A stretch of DNA of 64,000 bases, taken from the NCBI RefSeq assembly GCF_000176855.2, contig NC_015138.1:124001-188000 (forward strand), read 5' to 3'. Below the pieces are notes generated by a model. That model made no database searches. It saw only the letters and a list, made by a program, of their open reading frames with translations, and had not been told where the DNA came from. This stretch comes from Paracidovorax avenae ATCC 19860. GTDB taxonomy: Bacteria > Pseudomonadota > Gammaproteobacteria > Burkholderiales > Burkholderiaceae_C. Shown in pieces: positions 6,189 to 15,163 of the stretch. Position numbers and translations under genes: made by a program. Within the stretch, counting starts at the first letter, position 1, and each line of letters begins with the position of its first letter.

Positions 6189-7613
6189 TCACATCTCGAA
6201 AATCTTGCCCGGATTCAGGATGTTCTTCGGGTCCAGCGCCTGCTTGATCGCCCGCATCATCCCCACGGCTCCCGGCCCGGTCTCGTCCAGCAGGAAACCC
6301 ATCTTGTGGATGCCCACGCCGTGCTCGCCCGTGCAGGTGCCGCCCATGGCCAGGGCCCGGGCGACGAGCTGGTGGTTGAGCCGTTCGGCCACCATGCGCT
6401 CGTCGTCGCTGTCCGGGTCGATCAGGTAGCCGAAGTGGAAGTTGCCATCGCCCACGTGGCCGACGAGGAAGTAAGGGATGCCGCTGGCGTCGGCCTCGGT
6501 CACGGAGTCGAGCAGGCAGTCGGCCAGGCGGCTGATGGGCACGCAGGTGTCGGTGCTGATCGCGCGGCAGCCGGGGCGACTCTGCACGGCCGCGAAATAC
6601 GCGTTGTGCCGCGCGGTCCAGAGGCGCGTGCGCTCTTCGGGCGTGGTGGCCCATTCGAAGGCGTTGCCGTTCCAGTCCTGTGCGATGGACTGCACCGTCT
6701 CGGCCTGTTCCTGCACGCCGGCGGGCGATCCGTGGAACTCCATCAGCAGCATCGGTTCCTCGCGCAGGCCGAGCTTGCTGTGGGCGTTGACCATGCGCAC
6801 GGTGTTGGCGTCGATCAGTTCCACGCGGGCAATGGGCACGCCCAGCTGGATGGTCTGGATGACGGTACGCACGGCGGCCTCGATGCTCGGAAAGGAGCAG
6901 ATGGCGGCGCTCACGGCCTCGGGCAATGGGTAGAGGCGCAGCGTGACTTCGGTGATGACGCCCAGCGTGCCTTCGCTGCCCACCAGCAGGCGCGTCAGGT
7001 CGTAGCCGGCGGCGCTTTTCTTGGCGCGGGTGCCGGTGCGAATGGTCTCGCCCGATGCCGTCACCACTTCGAGCGCGAGCACGTTCTCGCGCATGGTGCC
7101 GTAGCGCACGGCGTTGGTGCCGCTGGCGCGCGTGGCGGCCATGCCGCCGATACTGGCGTCCGCGCCCGGATCGATCGGGAAGAACAGGCCCGTGTCCTTG
7201 ATGGCCTCGTTGAGCTGCTTGCGCGTGATGCCGGGCTGCACGGTCACGGTGAGGTCGTCGGCGTCCACGCTCAGCAGGCGGTTCATGCGCGAGACGTCGA
7301 TGCTGATGCCGCCCTGGATGGCGAGCAGGTGGCCTTCGAGCGACGAGCCCGCGCCATACGGAATGACGGGAACGTCGTGCTGCGCGGCCAGGCGCACGGC
7401 ATCGGCCACGTCCTGCGTGCTCTCGGCGAAGACCACGGCCGAGGGCGGCGGCGCCTGCATCGAGCCTTCATCGCGTCCGTGCTGCTCGCGCACCGCCTGG
7501 GCCAGAGAGCACTGGGTGCCGAATCGCGCCTGCAGCGCATCCATGAAGGCCTGCGGCACGGGGCGCAGTCGGATCTCGGGCAACAGGTGGGCGGTGGCGG
7601 TGGGGGCGTTCAT
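6189..7613 (-). CDS. FAD-linked oxidase, glycolate/D-lactate dehydrogenase (GlcD/Dld2) family
   Basis: The 474-residue enzyme shows a PCMH-type FAD-binding domain at about residues 50-230, with IPYGAGSSLEGH as its nucleotide-binding loop and IDPGADASIGGM further on. The FAD-oxidase C-terminal domain carries GHVGDGNFHFG and CTGEHGVGIHK, which bind metal and substrate in D-2-hydroxyacid dehydrogenases. It should oxidise a D-2-hydroxy acid such as D-lactate or glycolate and pass electrons to the quinone pool or another acceptor. The exact substrate is not decided by sequence. The start at 7613 has an AGGAGA site. The longer open frame to 7955 has no support. The YciI gene follows closely. Confidence 0.88.
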   Translation of the reverse strand: MNAPTATAHLLPEIRLRPVPQAFMDALQARFGTQCSLAQAVREQHGRDEGSMQAPPPSAVVFAESTQDVADAVRLAAQHDVPVIPYGAGSSLEGHLLAIQGGISIDVSRMNRLLSVDADDLTVTVQPGITRKQLNEAIKDTGLFFPIDPGADASIGGMAATRASGTNAVRYGTMRENVLALEVVTASGETIRTGTRAKKSAAGYDLTRLLVGSEGTLGVITEVTLRLYPLPEAVSAAICSFPSIEAAVRTVIQTIQLGVPIARVELIDANTVRMVNAHSKLGLREEPMLLMEFHGSPAGVQEQAETVQSIAQDWNGNAFEWATTPEERTRLWTARHNAYFAAVQSRPGCRAISTDTCVPISRLADCLLDSVTEADASGIPYFLVGHVGDGNFHFGYLIDPDSDDERMVAERLNHQLVARALAMGGTCTGEHGVGIHKMGFLLDETGPGAVGMMRAIKQALDPKNILNPGKIFEM

Positions 7614-7693
7614 GGCGGGTGTCTCCTGGGGAAGATCCATTCTAGGCACCCTGTCTGCTGGCGGCGTGTCCCCCTTGGAAGGCAGGGGGCGGT

Positions 7694-8206
7694 TCAGGGA
7701 AACCGCTGGGGTGTGACCAGATAGTGCAGACACATCCCGGCGGCCATCGAGAAGACGCACAGGAATACCCACGGCGCATGCCTCCAGCCCGCAGTGCGTC
7801 GCACCAGCGAGGCATTGCGACACCAGAGTGCGAGCATCGGATATGCCAGAGCGCTGCAGACCAGCCACAGCATGCACCACCCGCCGAGCCGAGCCCAGCC
7901 GACCTGCAGCCTCGCGCCGGAGATGACCACCGCGAAGAACGCGACATAGGCCCACGACGCCATCGCCGCGGCGGCTTTTGCTTTCGAAAGTCCCCCATCC
8001 GGTGCGCGTGACAGCAGTTGGTGGAGCAGGAACCCCTCGCAGGCGATCAACGGTGGAACGAAGAGAAGGGCGAATGCCGCAGAAAATTCACCGAGCATGC
8101 CGATGGCCAGGTAAGACAGCGGCGTAAGCAGCAGCCCTGTAACGAGCGCGGCCAAGCCATAGGTGCCTGCGTGCCGGAGCGCTCGGGCGGTAACGCTGTT
8201 CTTCAT
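7694..8206 (-). CDS. Hypothetical integral membrane protein
   Basis: The 170-residue product from ATG 8206 has four to five hydrophobic segments. The first two contain YGLAALVTGLLLTPLSYLAI and FALLFVPPLIACEGFLLHQL; later ones are around residues 82-100, 106-124 and 145-162 (WVFLCVFSMAAGMCLHYLV). The charged loops are short. I do not recognise the family. The ribosome-binding site is weak and the frame is open further up to 8362, but the segment before 8206 is not hydrophobic and looks non-coding. It is separated from the oxidase gene by 80 bp and is probably an independent gene. Confidence 0.55.
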   Translation of the reverse strand: MKNSVTARALRHAGTYGLAALVTGLLLTPLSYLAIGMLGEFSAAFALLFVPPLIACEGFLLHQLLSRAPDGGLSKAKAAAAMASWAYVAFFAVVISGARLQVGWARLGGWCMLWLVCSALAYPMLALWCRNASLVRRTAGWRHAPWVFLCVFSMAAGMCLHYLVTPQRFP

Positions 8207-8397
8207 ATGGCGGGAACTTCGTAAGTGCGCTTCACGACAACTCTCGTGACCAAGCGACAAAGCGTCGAGCATATCCAGACGCACCGAAACCCGCATGCCT
8301 CCTGCCATGCGGGTCGGGTCGGGGAGATGTAATCCGCTGGAGTTCTCGTGGTAGTTGCGCAATCACAGAACGTCAGCAGGACGCTGGAGGCGGGCCG

Positions 8398-8796
8398 TCA
8401 GGATTTGGCGCCTGCCTCGAATTCGGTACGGGACAGGGCACCGTCATGGTTGGTGTCCAGTTCCTTGAAATGCTGGCTGATGGCGGGCAGGCGAGCGGCC
8501 TCCTGGGCGCTCAGCTTTCCGTCCTTGTCGGCGTCCGCACGGTCGAACGAGGCGCTGGCCGACATGGTGGGAGAGGTGCCCCCGAAGGTGGCGCGGTTGC
8601 TGCCCGCAGCGGAGAGGCCCTGGGCGCCCATGGAGGTGGCGCCGGAATGCGATGGCGTGGAGTGCGTTCCCGCCGAGGGCGTGGTGGGGGAGGTCTGTGC
8701 ATGCGCCGCGGCGCTTCCCACGGCGATGGCCGCGAAGAGCATCACGCTGCGGGCATCGAAGGAGAGGGTGGGTCGTCGTTGCTGCGTAGCTGGCAT
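8398..8796 (-). CDS. Exported EF-hand calcium-binding protein
   Basis: The 132-residue protein has a signal peptide (hydrophobic core VMLFAAIAVGSAAAHA, cleaved near AHA-QT) and a Ser/Thr/Ala-rich spacer. Two canonical EF-hand loops follow, DADKDGKLSAQE at about residue 87 and DTNHDGALSRTE at about residue 113. Both have all acidic and Gly positions needed for calcium. It is probably periplasmic and senses or buffers calcium; no catalytic domain is attached. It is a single gene, with the divergent adenosyltransferase gene starting about 160 bp away. Confidence 0.78.
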   Translation of the reverse strand: MPATQQRRPTLSFDARSVMLFAAIAVGSAAAHAQTSPTTPSAGTHSTPSHSGATSMGAQGLSAAGSNRATFGGTSPTMSASASFDRADADKDGKLSAQEAARLPAISQHFKELDTNHDGALSRTEFEAGAKS

Positions 8797-8953
8797 GGAT
8801 GTCAGGCTCCGTAGAAGTTGAACAGGCCTTCATTCCACCGCAGCATGCCCTGCCATGCCAGCGCTTTTGCCCGCTGTTGCCCGAGTACACATTCGCGCCC
8901 GGGATGTAACGGAAAATGGCGCCTCTTCTCCCCAATCCCTCCGGAAGGCTCCC

Positions 8954-9541
8954 ATGGGCAACCGATTGACACAGATTGCCACGCGCACGGGCGACGACGG
9001 GCGCACCGGCCTGGGCGACAACTCCCGCGTCTCCAAGCACAGCGCCCGGCCGCACGCCATGGGCGACGTGGACGAGCTCAACTCCCACATCGGCCTGCTG
9101 CTCTGCGAGCCGCTGCCGGAGGACGTGCGCACGCTGCTGGGCGACGTGCAGCACCAGTTGTTCGACCTGGGCGGCGAACTTTCCATCCCGGGCTTCGAGC
9201 TGCTCAAGGAGGGTGCCCTCGCGCAATTGGACGCGGCCCTGGCGCGCTACAACGCCACGCTGCCGCGCCTGCAGGAGTTCATCCTGCCCGCCGGCACGCG
9301 TGCCGCGTCGCAGGCGCATATCTGCCGCACCGTGGCGCGCCGTGCGGAGCGCGCCGTGGTGGCCCTGGGCGAGGCCGAGGGCCTGCGGCCCGCACCCCGG
9401 CAGTACCTGAACCGCCTGTCCGACCTGTTCTTCGTGCTCGCCCGCGTGCTCAACCGCATGGAAGGGGGCGACGACGTGTACTGGCGCAGCGACCGCATGG
9501 CGCGCGCTGCCGCGCAGGACGAAGGTCCCGACGCCGGATAG
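8954..9541 (+). CDS. Cob(I)alamin adenosyltransferase, PduO type
   Basis: The 195-residue protein contains the N-terminal ATP-binding signature TRTGDDGRTGLGDNSRVSKH and the substrate-side segment MGDVDELNSHIGL. The C-terminal pattern CRTVARRAERAVVALGE...LNRLSDLFFVLAR is typical of PduO-type enzymes. It transfers adenosyl from ATP to cob(I)alamin to make coenzyme B12. The start at 8954 has GGAAGG 8 bases upstream. The frame is open further upstream but shows no family sequence there. No cobalamin riboswitch is evident upstream. Confidence 0.9.
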   Translation: MGNRLTQIATRTGDDGRTGLGDNSRVSKHSARPHAMGDVDELNSHIGLLLCEPLPEDVRTLLGDVQHQLFDLGGELSIPGFELLKEGALAQLDAALARYNATLPRLQEFILPAGTRAASQAHICRTVARRAERAVVALGEAEGLRPAPRQYLNRLSDLFFVLARVLNRMEGGDDVYWRSDRMARAAAQDEGPDAG

Positions 9542-9722
9542 CCGGCAGCGCTCCGCAGATGGGCCTGTTCTCCTACGGCTGATGGGAGAACCCATGCATT
9601 ACTTTCCTCTGGCAACAAAAGGAAAGCAGGACATCGATGGAGTGCGGTGAAAAGGCGGGCCGCCGGCAGCCCGGCAGTACGGACAGAGCAGTGCCCGGCC
9701 CGTGTGCCGCGAGGTGGCCGCG

Positions 9723-10421
9723 ATGATCGGCATCGTCGTTCCGGTCCATGACGAGGAGGAATGCCTCGACGAGTGCCTTCGCGCCCTGCGCGTGGCCGCG
9801 GCCCATCCCCGGCTGCGTGGCGAGGGCGTGGAGATCGTGGTCGCGCTCGACGCCTGTTCCGACCGCTCGGCCGATATCGCGAGGCGCCACAGGGTGACGG
9901 CGCTGGCGCTGGAGCGCCGCAACGTGGGCGCGGCCCGCGCGGCAGGCGCCCGCGCGGCCCTGGATGCGGGCGCCCGCTGGCTGGGCTTCACCGATGCCGA
10001 CAGCACCGTGGCCCCCGACTGGATCGCCAGCCAGCTGGCCATGGCGAGCGACGTCGTCTGCGGCACCGTCGAAGTGCGCGACTGGACCGGGTATTCCGGT
10101 GATGTGCAGCAGCGCTACCTGGCCGCCTATTCCGACGCACCGGGACACCGGCACATCCATGGCGCCAACCTCGGCGTGGCGTCGGGCGCCTATGTGCAGG
10201 CCGGGGGCTTTCCCGAGCTGTGCACGGGCGAGGACGTGGCCCTGGTACGCGCGCTCGAGGCGGCGGGCGCCTCCATCGCGTGGACCGACCTGCCGCGCGT
10301 GGTGACCAGCGCACGGCGCCGCTGGCGCGCGCCGGACGGCTTCGGCGCCTACCTGGCAGGCCTCGCGGGCCTGTCGGGGCCGGCGGCCATGGCTTCGGCC
10401 GCTGCGGGAGGCGTGGCATGA
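9723..10421 (+). CDS. Glycosyltransferase family 2, first gene of a four-gene set
   Basis: The 232-residue protein begins with the GT-A fold signature MIGIVVPVHDEEECLDECL. It has ALDACSDRSADI for the nucleotide-sugar loop, and the DADS metal-binding motif at about residue 98, then HIHGANLGVASGAYVQAGGF in the acceptor half. It should transfer a sugar to an unknown acceptor. Its stop overlaps the start of the next gene as ATGA (10418-10421), indicating translational coupling in an operon with an acyl-CoA dehydrogenase-like protein, a PIG-L deacetylase and a methyltransferase. An upstream Met at 9702 is less likely, since the fold begins at MIGIVV. Confidence 0.82.
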   Translation: MIGIVVPVHDEEECLDECLRALRVAAAHPRLRGEGVEIVVALDACSDRSADIARRHRVTALALERRNVGAARAAGARAALDAGARWLGFTDADSTVAPDWIASQLAMASDVVCGTVEVRDWTGYSGDVQQRYLAAYSDAPGHRHIHGANLGVASGAYVQAGGFPELCTGEDVALVRALEAAGASIAWTDLPRVVTSARRRWRAPDGFGAYLAGLAGLSGPAAMASAAAGGVA

Positions 10422-11476
10422 CCATGCGCGATCCCGGACACGGCGCGGCGCTGCTGCCCACGCTGCGATCCGTGCTGGCAGGCCTCGGCACGGATACCGG
10501 TCCGGCGGACGGCCTGCGGACATTGGTGGATGCGGGCTGCGCGGACCTTCCGGCGCCCGGTGGGGGCGCTACGGCGGACCGCTGGCGCGCGCTGGGCGAG
10601 GTGGCTGCGCACGACCTCCCGCTCGTGAAACTCTACGAAGGCCATACCGACGCGCTCGCCATCCTGCGCGAACTGGGCGCTGCGGCGGGCATCGCGGGCA
10701 GCACCCCTGCATCGACATGGGGCACCTGGGCCGCGGAGGCGCCCGGCGCACGCACGACCGTGCATGCCGGCCCGGATGGGTCGGTGCTCCTGCGCGGACG
10801 CAAGGCCTGGTGCTCGGGCGCGCAGCATGTGAGCCACGGATTGCTGACTGCCTGGCATCCCGGCGGCCAGGGGCCGCAGCTCGTGGCGGTGGACATGCGA
10901 CAGCCGGGCGTGTCGTTCTCCGGCGACGACTGGCATGCCGTGGGCATGGCCGCCAGCGCCAGCGTCGATGTGCTGTTCGACGGCGTTGCGGCCGTTCCCG
11001 TGGGCGCGGTGGGCGACTATCTGCGGCGGCCCGGGTTCTGGCACGGTGGCGCTGGCGTCGCGGCGTGCTGGCATGGCGGTGCGGTGGCCCTGGCGCGCGC
11101 GCTGCACGCGGCCGTCGCGCAGGCTCCCGAGGCGCAGCGCACGGCCTTCCGGCTCGCGGCCCTGGGCAGGGTGGATCGGGTGCTGGCCGGCTCGGCGGCG
11201 CTGCTGCGCGAGGCGGCCGGCTGGATCGACGCGCATCCACGAGGCGACGCGCGGCTGGCGGCCCTGCGGGTGCGGCAGGCGGCGGAGGCGGGCGCGCGGT
11301 GCGTGCTCGACGAGGTGGGCCGGGCACTGGGGGCCACGCCCTGGTGCCGCGATGCCGGATTCGCGCGCAGGGCGGCGGACCTGCCGGTCTTCATCCGCCA
11401 GAGCCATGCGGAACGCGACGATGCCGCCATGGGCGAATGCCTGGCGCAGTCGCAGGAGGCACCATGGTCGATCTGA
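10418..11476 (+). CDS. Acyl-CoA dehydrogenase-like protein of the four-gene set
   Basis: The 352-residue protein has the acyl-CoA dehydrogenase order. A helical N-terminal third carries AHDLPLVKLYEGHTDALAIL. A middle beta domain carries GSVLLRGRKAWCSGAQHVSH, equivalent to the substrate/FAD-binding strands. The C-terminal helical bundle follows, and the whole is shorter than usual (about 380 residues). I cannot place the catalytic Glu, so an ordinary beta-oxidation role is uncertain. The start ATG overlaps the glycosyltransferase stop, and its own stop lies inside the next gene (11464 start). The association with GT2, PIG-L and a SAM methyltransferase points to a modified-lipid or glycoside product rather than fatty-acid degradation. 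Confidence 0.72.
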   Translation: MTMRDPGHGAALLPTLRSVLAGLGTDTGPADGLRTLVDAGCADLPAPGGGATADRWRALGEVAAHDLPLVKLYEGHTDALAILRELGAAAGIAGSTPASTWGTWAAEAPGARTTVHAGPDGSVLLRGRKAWCSGAQHVSHGLLTAWHPGGQGPQLVAVDMRQPGVSFSGDDWHAVGMAASASVDVLFDGVAAVPVGAVGDYLRRPGFWHGGAGVAACWHGGAVALARALHAAVAQAPEAQRTAFRLAALGRVDRVLAGSAALLREAAGWIDAHPRGDARLAALRVRQAAEAGARCVLDEVGRALGATPWCRDAGFARRAADLPVFIRQSHAERDDAAMGECLAQSQEAPWSI

Positions 11477-12252
11477 CGGCAGACCGCGCGGTCGAACGGC
11501 AGATCGATATCGGCCGCCCGCGCTGCACGTCACAGGCTTGGCAGGAGCAGCTGTCCCGCCGCAGCGGCGCCTGCATGCCCGTCTCGGCCATGGTCGGCGC
11601 TGCCCAGCGCCTCGTGGTGCTGGCGCCGCATCCCGACGACGAACTGCTGGCCTGCGGCATGCTGGTGCACGCCCATGCCCGCCGGGGTGGCGATGTCCTG
11701 ATCATCGGCGTGACCGACGGCGAAGCCAGCCACCGCGACGTACCGGGCTGGTCCGCACCGGATACCGCCGCCATGCGCCGCCGGGAGCGCGTGGAGGGCC
11801 TGGATGCGCTGGGCGCCGGCACGGCCGACCTGCTGCTGCTCGGCCTGCCGGACGGCGCTCTCCAGGAGCGCGTTGGTGATCTCGAGCAGGCATTGGGCAC
11901 GCTGTTGCGCCCGGACGATGCCGTAGTGACCACGTGGTGCCTCGACGGGCACCCGGACCACGAGGCCTGCGGCCTGGCTGCCGCCGGCGCGGCGCGCAGG
12001 GCCGGCGCACTGCTGTGGGAGGCGCCCGTGTGGATGTGGCACTGGGCGGAGCCGGAGCATCCGAAGGTACCGTGGCACCGGCTCTGTGCCTTCCAACCCC
12101 CGGCCGGGGCCGCGGCGGCCAAGCAGGCGGCGCTCGCACGCCACCGGTCGCAGCTTTCCGAGCGCGGCCAGGGCCTGGCGCCCGTGCTGGACGGCGCGAT
12201 CCTGGAGCGTGCCCGCTGGCCGCTCGAATACTTCTTCCTTCCGGGGGCATGA
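11464..12252 (+). CDS. PIG-L family N-acetyl-sugar deacetylase
   Basis: The 262-residue protein contains the zinc-binding PIG-L motif in LVVLAPHPDDELLACGML (about residues 50-67). It also has GVTDGEASH and the second metal-ligand string CLDGHPDHEACGL. The family hydrolyses N-acetyl groups from GlcNAc-containing substrates (MshB, PIG-L, BshB). The ATG at 11464 lies inside the 3' end of the dehydrogenase-like gene (13-base overlap) with AGGAGG just before it. It ends in an ATGA overlap with the methyltransferase gene. The neighbouring glycosyltransferase suggests that this enzyme deacetylates the sugar it attaches; this is inference. Confidence 0.84.
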   Translation: MVDLTADRAVERQIDIGRPRCTSQAWQEQLSRRSGACMPVSAMVGAAQRLVVLAPHPDDELLACGMLVHAHARRGGDVLIIGVTDGEASHRDVPGWSAPDTAAMRRRERVEGLDALGAGTADLLLLGLPDGALQERVGDLEQALGTLLRPDDAVVTTWCLDGHPDHEACGLAAAGAARRAGALLWEAPVWMWHWAEPEHPKVPWHRLCAFQPPAGAAAAKQAALARHRSQLSERGQGLAPVLDGAILERARWPLEYFFLPGA

Positions 12253-12890
12253 CCATGCCGTCGGATGTCCTTCCTTGCGCGGATGGAGGCGCGGTCCCGT
12301 TGCAGCATTTCGAGGCGATGTACGCTGGCAGCGACGATCCCTGGCACTTCGACGGCAGCTGGTATGAAGCCCGCAAGCGCCGCATGCTGCTGGCGGCGCT
12401 GCCCCACGAGCACTATGCCCGCGCCTTCGAGCCCGGCTGTGCCTCGGGCATGCTCACGGCCGACCTGGCCCCGCGCTGCGGCCGGCTGCTCGCCACCGAC
12501 GGCGCCGCGGGGGCGTTGTCCATCGCCGGCCAGCGCCTGGGTTCGCATCCCCACGTGACGCTGCGGCGCATGTGGGTGCCGGACGAATGGCCTGAAGGCG
12601 CCTTCGACCTGATTGTTCTCAGTGAGTTCGTGTACTACCTGGCCCCCGCCGGCATCGACCGCCTGGCGCAGCGCGTGCGCGCCTCGCTTGCGCCCGAAGG
12701 CGTGGTCGCGGCATGCCACTGGCGCCGGCCGATCGATGGATGCGCCCTCGGCGGCGATGCGGCGCATGCGCGGCTGGACAGCGCGATGGCATTACACCGC
12801 GTAGTGGACACGGTGGACGCGGATTTCCGCCTGGGGGTGTGGGCTGCGGCGACGGAGTCCGTCGCCTGCCGCGAAGGCCGGGCGGACTGA
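12249..12890 (+). CDS. NodS-like SAM-dependent methyltransferase
   Basis: The 213-residue protein begins with HFEAMYAGSDDPWHFDGSWY, a string typical of NodS-type N-methyltransferases. SAM motif I follows as AFEPGCASGMLTADLA (about residue 61), then FDLIVLSEFVYYL for motif II and GGDAAHARL further on. NodS methylates the free amine exposed on a deacetylated chitin oligomer during Nod-factor synthesis. Here the same order (deacetylase then methyltransferase) implies methylation of an amine released by the upstream PIG-L enzyme. Start and upstream stop overlap as ATGA. This is the last gene of the operon, and the thioesterase gene beyond it is convergent, with its stop adjacent. Confidence 0.82.
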   Translation: MTMPSDVLPCADGGAVPLQHFEAMYAGSDDPWHFDGSWYEARKRRMLLAALPHEHYARAFEPGCASGMLTADLAPRCGRLLATDGAAGALSIAGQRLGSHPHVTLRRMWVPDEWPEGAFDLIVLSEFVYYLAPAGIDRLAQRVRASLAPEGVVAACHWRRPIDGCALGGDAAHARLDSAMALHRVVDTVDADFRLGVWAAATESVACREGRAD

Positions 12891-13313
12891 TCAGCGCGGC
12901 GCGAGGATCGCCATGGTCAGGCGCGAGACGCAGGTGAGGTCGCCAGCCTCGTTGGCCATGTCGATCTGCCACACGTGCGTGGTGCGTCCGATGTGGATGG
13001 GACGGGCGGTGCCGGTCACCCAGCCCTCGGTGGCGGATCGCAGGTGGTTGGCGTTGATGTCCAGGCCCACCGCGCGGCATCCCTCGGGCGAGGCGTAGAA
13101 CGCCCCCACGGAACCCAGCGTCTCGGCCAGCACCACGCTCACGCCGCCATGCAGCAGGCCGAAGGGCTGCTTGGTGCGCTCGTCCACCGGCACGCGGGCA
13201 CGCAGGAAATCGTCGCCGATCTCGATGAACTCGATGCCCAGGTGGGTCACCGCGTTCGGCGTGGCCGGGTGGTTCAGGTTGTGCAGGTCGATGGGCTGCT
13301 TCCAGATCGGCAT
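12891..13313 (-). CDS. Hotdog-fold thioesterase (PaaI/YbdB type)
   Basis: The 140-residue protein has the hotdog signature QPFGLLHGGVSVVLAETLGS. The catalytic Glu is on the central helix, and the RAVGLDINANHLRSATEGWV segment gives the following strands. Such enzymes hydrolyse acyl-CoA or acyl-carrier thioesters in the cytoplasm. The start at 13313 is preceded by GGAGA. The longer open frame to 13568 overlaps the CoA-transferase gene end and is unlikely. It directly follows the acetyl-CoA hydrolase/transferase gene on the same strand with a gap of 109 bp, so the two CoA-handling enzymes may be expressed together. Confidence 0.86.
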   Translation of the reverse strand: MPIWKQPIDLHNLNHPATPNAVTHLGIEFIEIGDDFLRARVPVDERTKQPFGLLHGGVSVVLAETLGSVGAFYASPEGCRAVGLDINANHLRSATEGWVTGTARPIHIGRTTHVWQIDMANEAGDLTCVSRLTMAILAPR

Positions 13314-13422
13314 GGGCGATGTCTCCTTCAGGTGCGATCCGGTGATTATGGGAGGCGCCGGCTTTTCCTGCAGGCCCGCCCGGGACAGGGCGCCCCGGGC
13401 CCGCCGGACCGTCCGTGTCCTT

Positions 13423-14946
13423 TCAGGCGCGCATGGTGCCGGTGCGCAGGTAGCGCTCGTGCCACGACAGCGCCTCGCCCAGCAGGTGCGGCGTGTGCAG
13501 GCCGCAGCCGCTCGCGCGGGCCCGTGCCACGTAGTCGTGCAGGGCAGGGCGGAAGTCGGGGTGCGCACAGCGTTCGATCACCACCTCCGAGCGCTGCGAG
13601 GGCGAGAGGCCGCGCAGGTCCGCCAGGCCCTGCTCGGTGACGAGGATCTGCACATCGTGCTCGGTGTGGTCCACGTGCGAGGCCATGGGCACGATGCACG
13701 AGATGCTGCCGCCCTTGGCGAGCGAGGGCGTCATGAAGATCGAAAGGTAGGCGTTGCGCGCGTAGTCGCCCGAGCCGCCGATGCCGTTCATGATCGACGA
13801 GCCCATCACGTGCGTGGAGTTCACGTTGCCGTAGATGTCGGCCTCGATCATGCCGTTCATCGAGATGAGGCCCAGCCGGCGGATCAGCTCGGGGTGATTG
13901 CTGATCTCCTGCGGGCGCAGCACGATGCGTTCGCGGTAGAAGCCGATGTTGCGCGTGAACTCCTCGGTGGCCGCAGGGCTCAGCGACAGGGCGGTGGCCG
14001 AGGCGCTGTCCAGCGTGCCGGAGCGCAGCATGTCCAGCATGCCGTCCTGCAGCACCTCGGTGTAGGCCGTGAGGTGCTGGAAGGGGCCGGCGTCCAGCCC
14101 TGCCAGCACGGCGTTGGCGATGTTGCCCACGCCCGACTGCAGCGGCAGCAGCGTGGGCGGCAGCCGGCCGTGCCGCACTTCGTGTTGCAGGAACTCGATG
14201 ATGTGGCCCGCGATGCGCTGCGAGGTATCGTCCGGCGGGTTGAAGACGGAGTTGCGGTCGGGCGAATGGGTGGGCACCACGGCCACCACCTTGGCCGGGT
14301 CGCAGCGCAGGTAGGGCTCGCCGATGCGGTCGCCGGGGTGCACCAGCGGGATCGGCACGCGGTTGGGTGGCAGGTCGGTGCCGTAGTAGATGTCGTGCAT
14401 GCCGTCCAGCCCTTCGGGCTGCCAGGCGTTCACTTCCAGGATGATCCTGTCGGCCTGGTCGAGCCAGGTCTTGTTGTTGCCCACGGAGGACGACGGGATC
14501 AGCCGCCCGTCGGGCAGCACGCCGGCCACCTCGATCACGGCCACGTCGAGCCGGCCCCAGAAGCCGAACCAGACGTAGGGCGCCACGTGGGACAGGTGGG
14601 CGTCCACGTACTGCATCTTGCCCGCGTTGATCTGCGCGCGGCAGGTCGGGTCGGACTGGTAGGGCATGCGCATGTTCACGCCGCCCACCTTGGCGAGCGC
14701 GCCGTCGAGCTCCGGAGCCGTGGAGGCGCCTGTCCACAGGCCGATGCTGAAGGGTTCGCCTGCGGCGTGCAGCGTCTCGATGCGGGCGGCGAGCGCAGGC
14801 GGGATCGCCTTGGGGTAGCCGGCGCCGGTGAAGCCGCTCATGCCGACGCGCGCGCCGTTCGGGATCAGGGCGGCGGCCTGCTCGGCCGTCATGAGCTTGT
14901 CCCGCAGGACGGGGCATTGGATGCGGGAAGTATCGAAGGAAGACAT
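13423..14946 (-). CDS. Acetyl-CoA hydrolase / succinyl-CoA:acetate CoA-transferase
   Basis: The 507-residue protein belongs to the class I CoA-transferase group of ScpC/AarC-like enzymes. It has VGMSGFTGAGYPKAIP near the N-terminus, PLQSGVGNIANAVLAGL in the middle and NGMIEADIYGNVNSTHVMGS, whose Glu is the one that forms the CoA thioester. GLADLRGLSPSQR near the C-terminus is also typical. It exchanges CoA between acetate, succinate or related acids, or hydrolyses acetyl-CoA. Length agrees with the family (about 500-520). The start at 14946 fits the family N-terminus. Frames reading further upstream to 15387 overlap the divergent zinc-ribbon gene. Confidence 0.88.
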   Translation of the reverse strand: MSSFDTSRIQCPVLRDKLMTAEQAAALIPNGARVGMSGFTGAGYPKAIPPALAARIETLHAAGEPFSIGLWTGASTAPELDGALAKVGGVNMRMPYQSDPTCRAQINAGKMQYVDAHLSHVAPYVWFGFWGRLDVAVIEVAGVLPDGRLIPSSSVGNNKTWLDQADRIILEVNAWQPEGLDGMHDIYYGTDLPPNRVPIPLVHPGDRIGEPYLRCDPAKVVAVVPTHSPDRNSVFNPPDDTSQRIAGHIIEFLQHEVRHGRLPPTLLPLQSGVGNIANAVLAGLDAGPFQHLTAYTEVLQDGMLDMLRSGTLDSASATALSLSPAATEEFTRNIGFYRERIVLRPQEISNHPELIRRLGLISMNGMIEADIYGNVNSTHVMGSSIMNGIGGSGDYARNAYLSIFMTPSLAKGGSISCIVPMASHVDHTEHDVQILVTEQGLADLRGLSPSQRSEVVIERCAHPDFRPALHDYVARARASGCGLHTPHLLGEALSWHERYLRTGTMRA

Positions 14947-15163
14947 GGAAGAGCCGGGCGCGAGGCCGCGTGGAAAGCCGGGAGGAGGCGGATGCAAAAA
15001 TCTTAGCGTCCTGGCACGGCCGAGCTGCAGGCCGGGCGGCCCGGGGCACCGCAGCGTGACGCGGCCGACATTGCGTGCGCGGCAGCGGGCGTGCAGGCAC
15101 CGGTCGGCGCGAGGCCGGGTCGGGGTGCGAGGACGGACCGGCCGTGCCGTAACATGCACCGCG

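Noticed and set aside
6144..7724. Long plus-strand frame of 526 codons opposite the FAD-linked oxidase gene
   Set aside because: His/Gly/Arg/Ala-rich translation with no domain, fully antisense to a clear enzyme; a GC-rich shadow frame.
8860..8953. Cobalamin riboswitch before the adenosyltransferase gene
   Set aside because: No B12-box-like string and too little space for the aptamer between the divergent EF-hand gene and the start codon.
9567..9591. GTTCTCC...GGAGAAC hairpin after the adenosyltransferase gene as a terminator
   Set aside because: The arms are perfect but the 11-base loop and the absence of a T-run make it a poor terminator; it may be chance.
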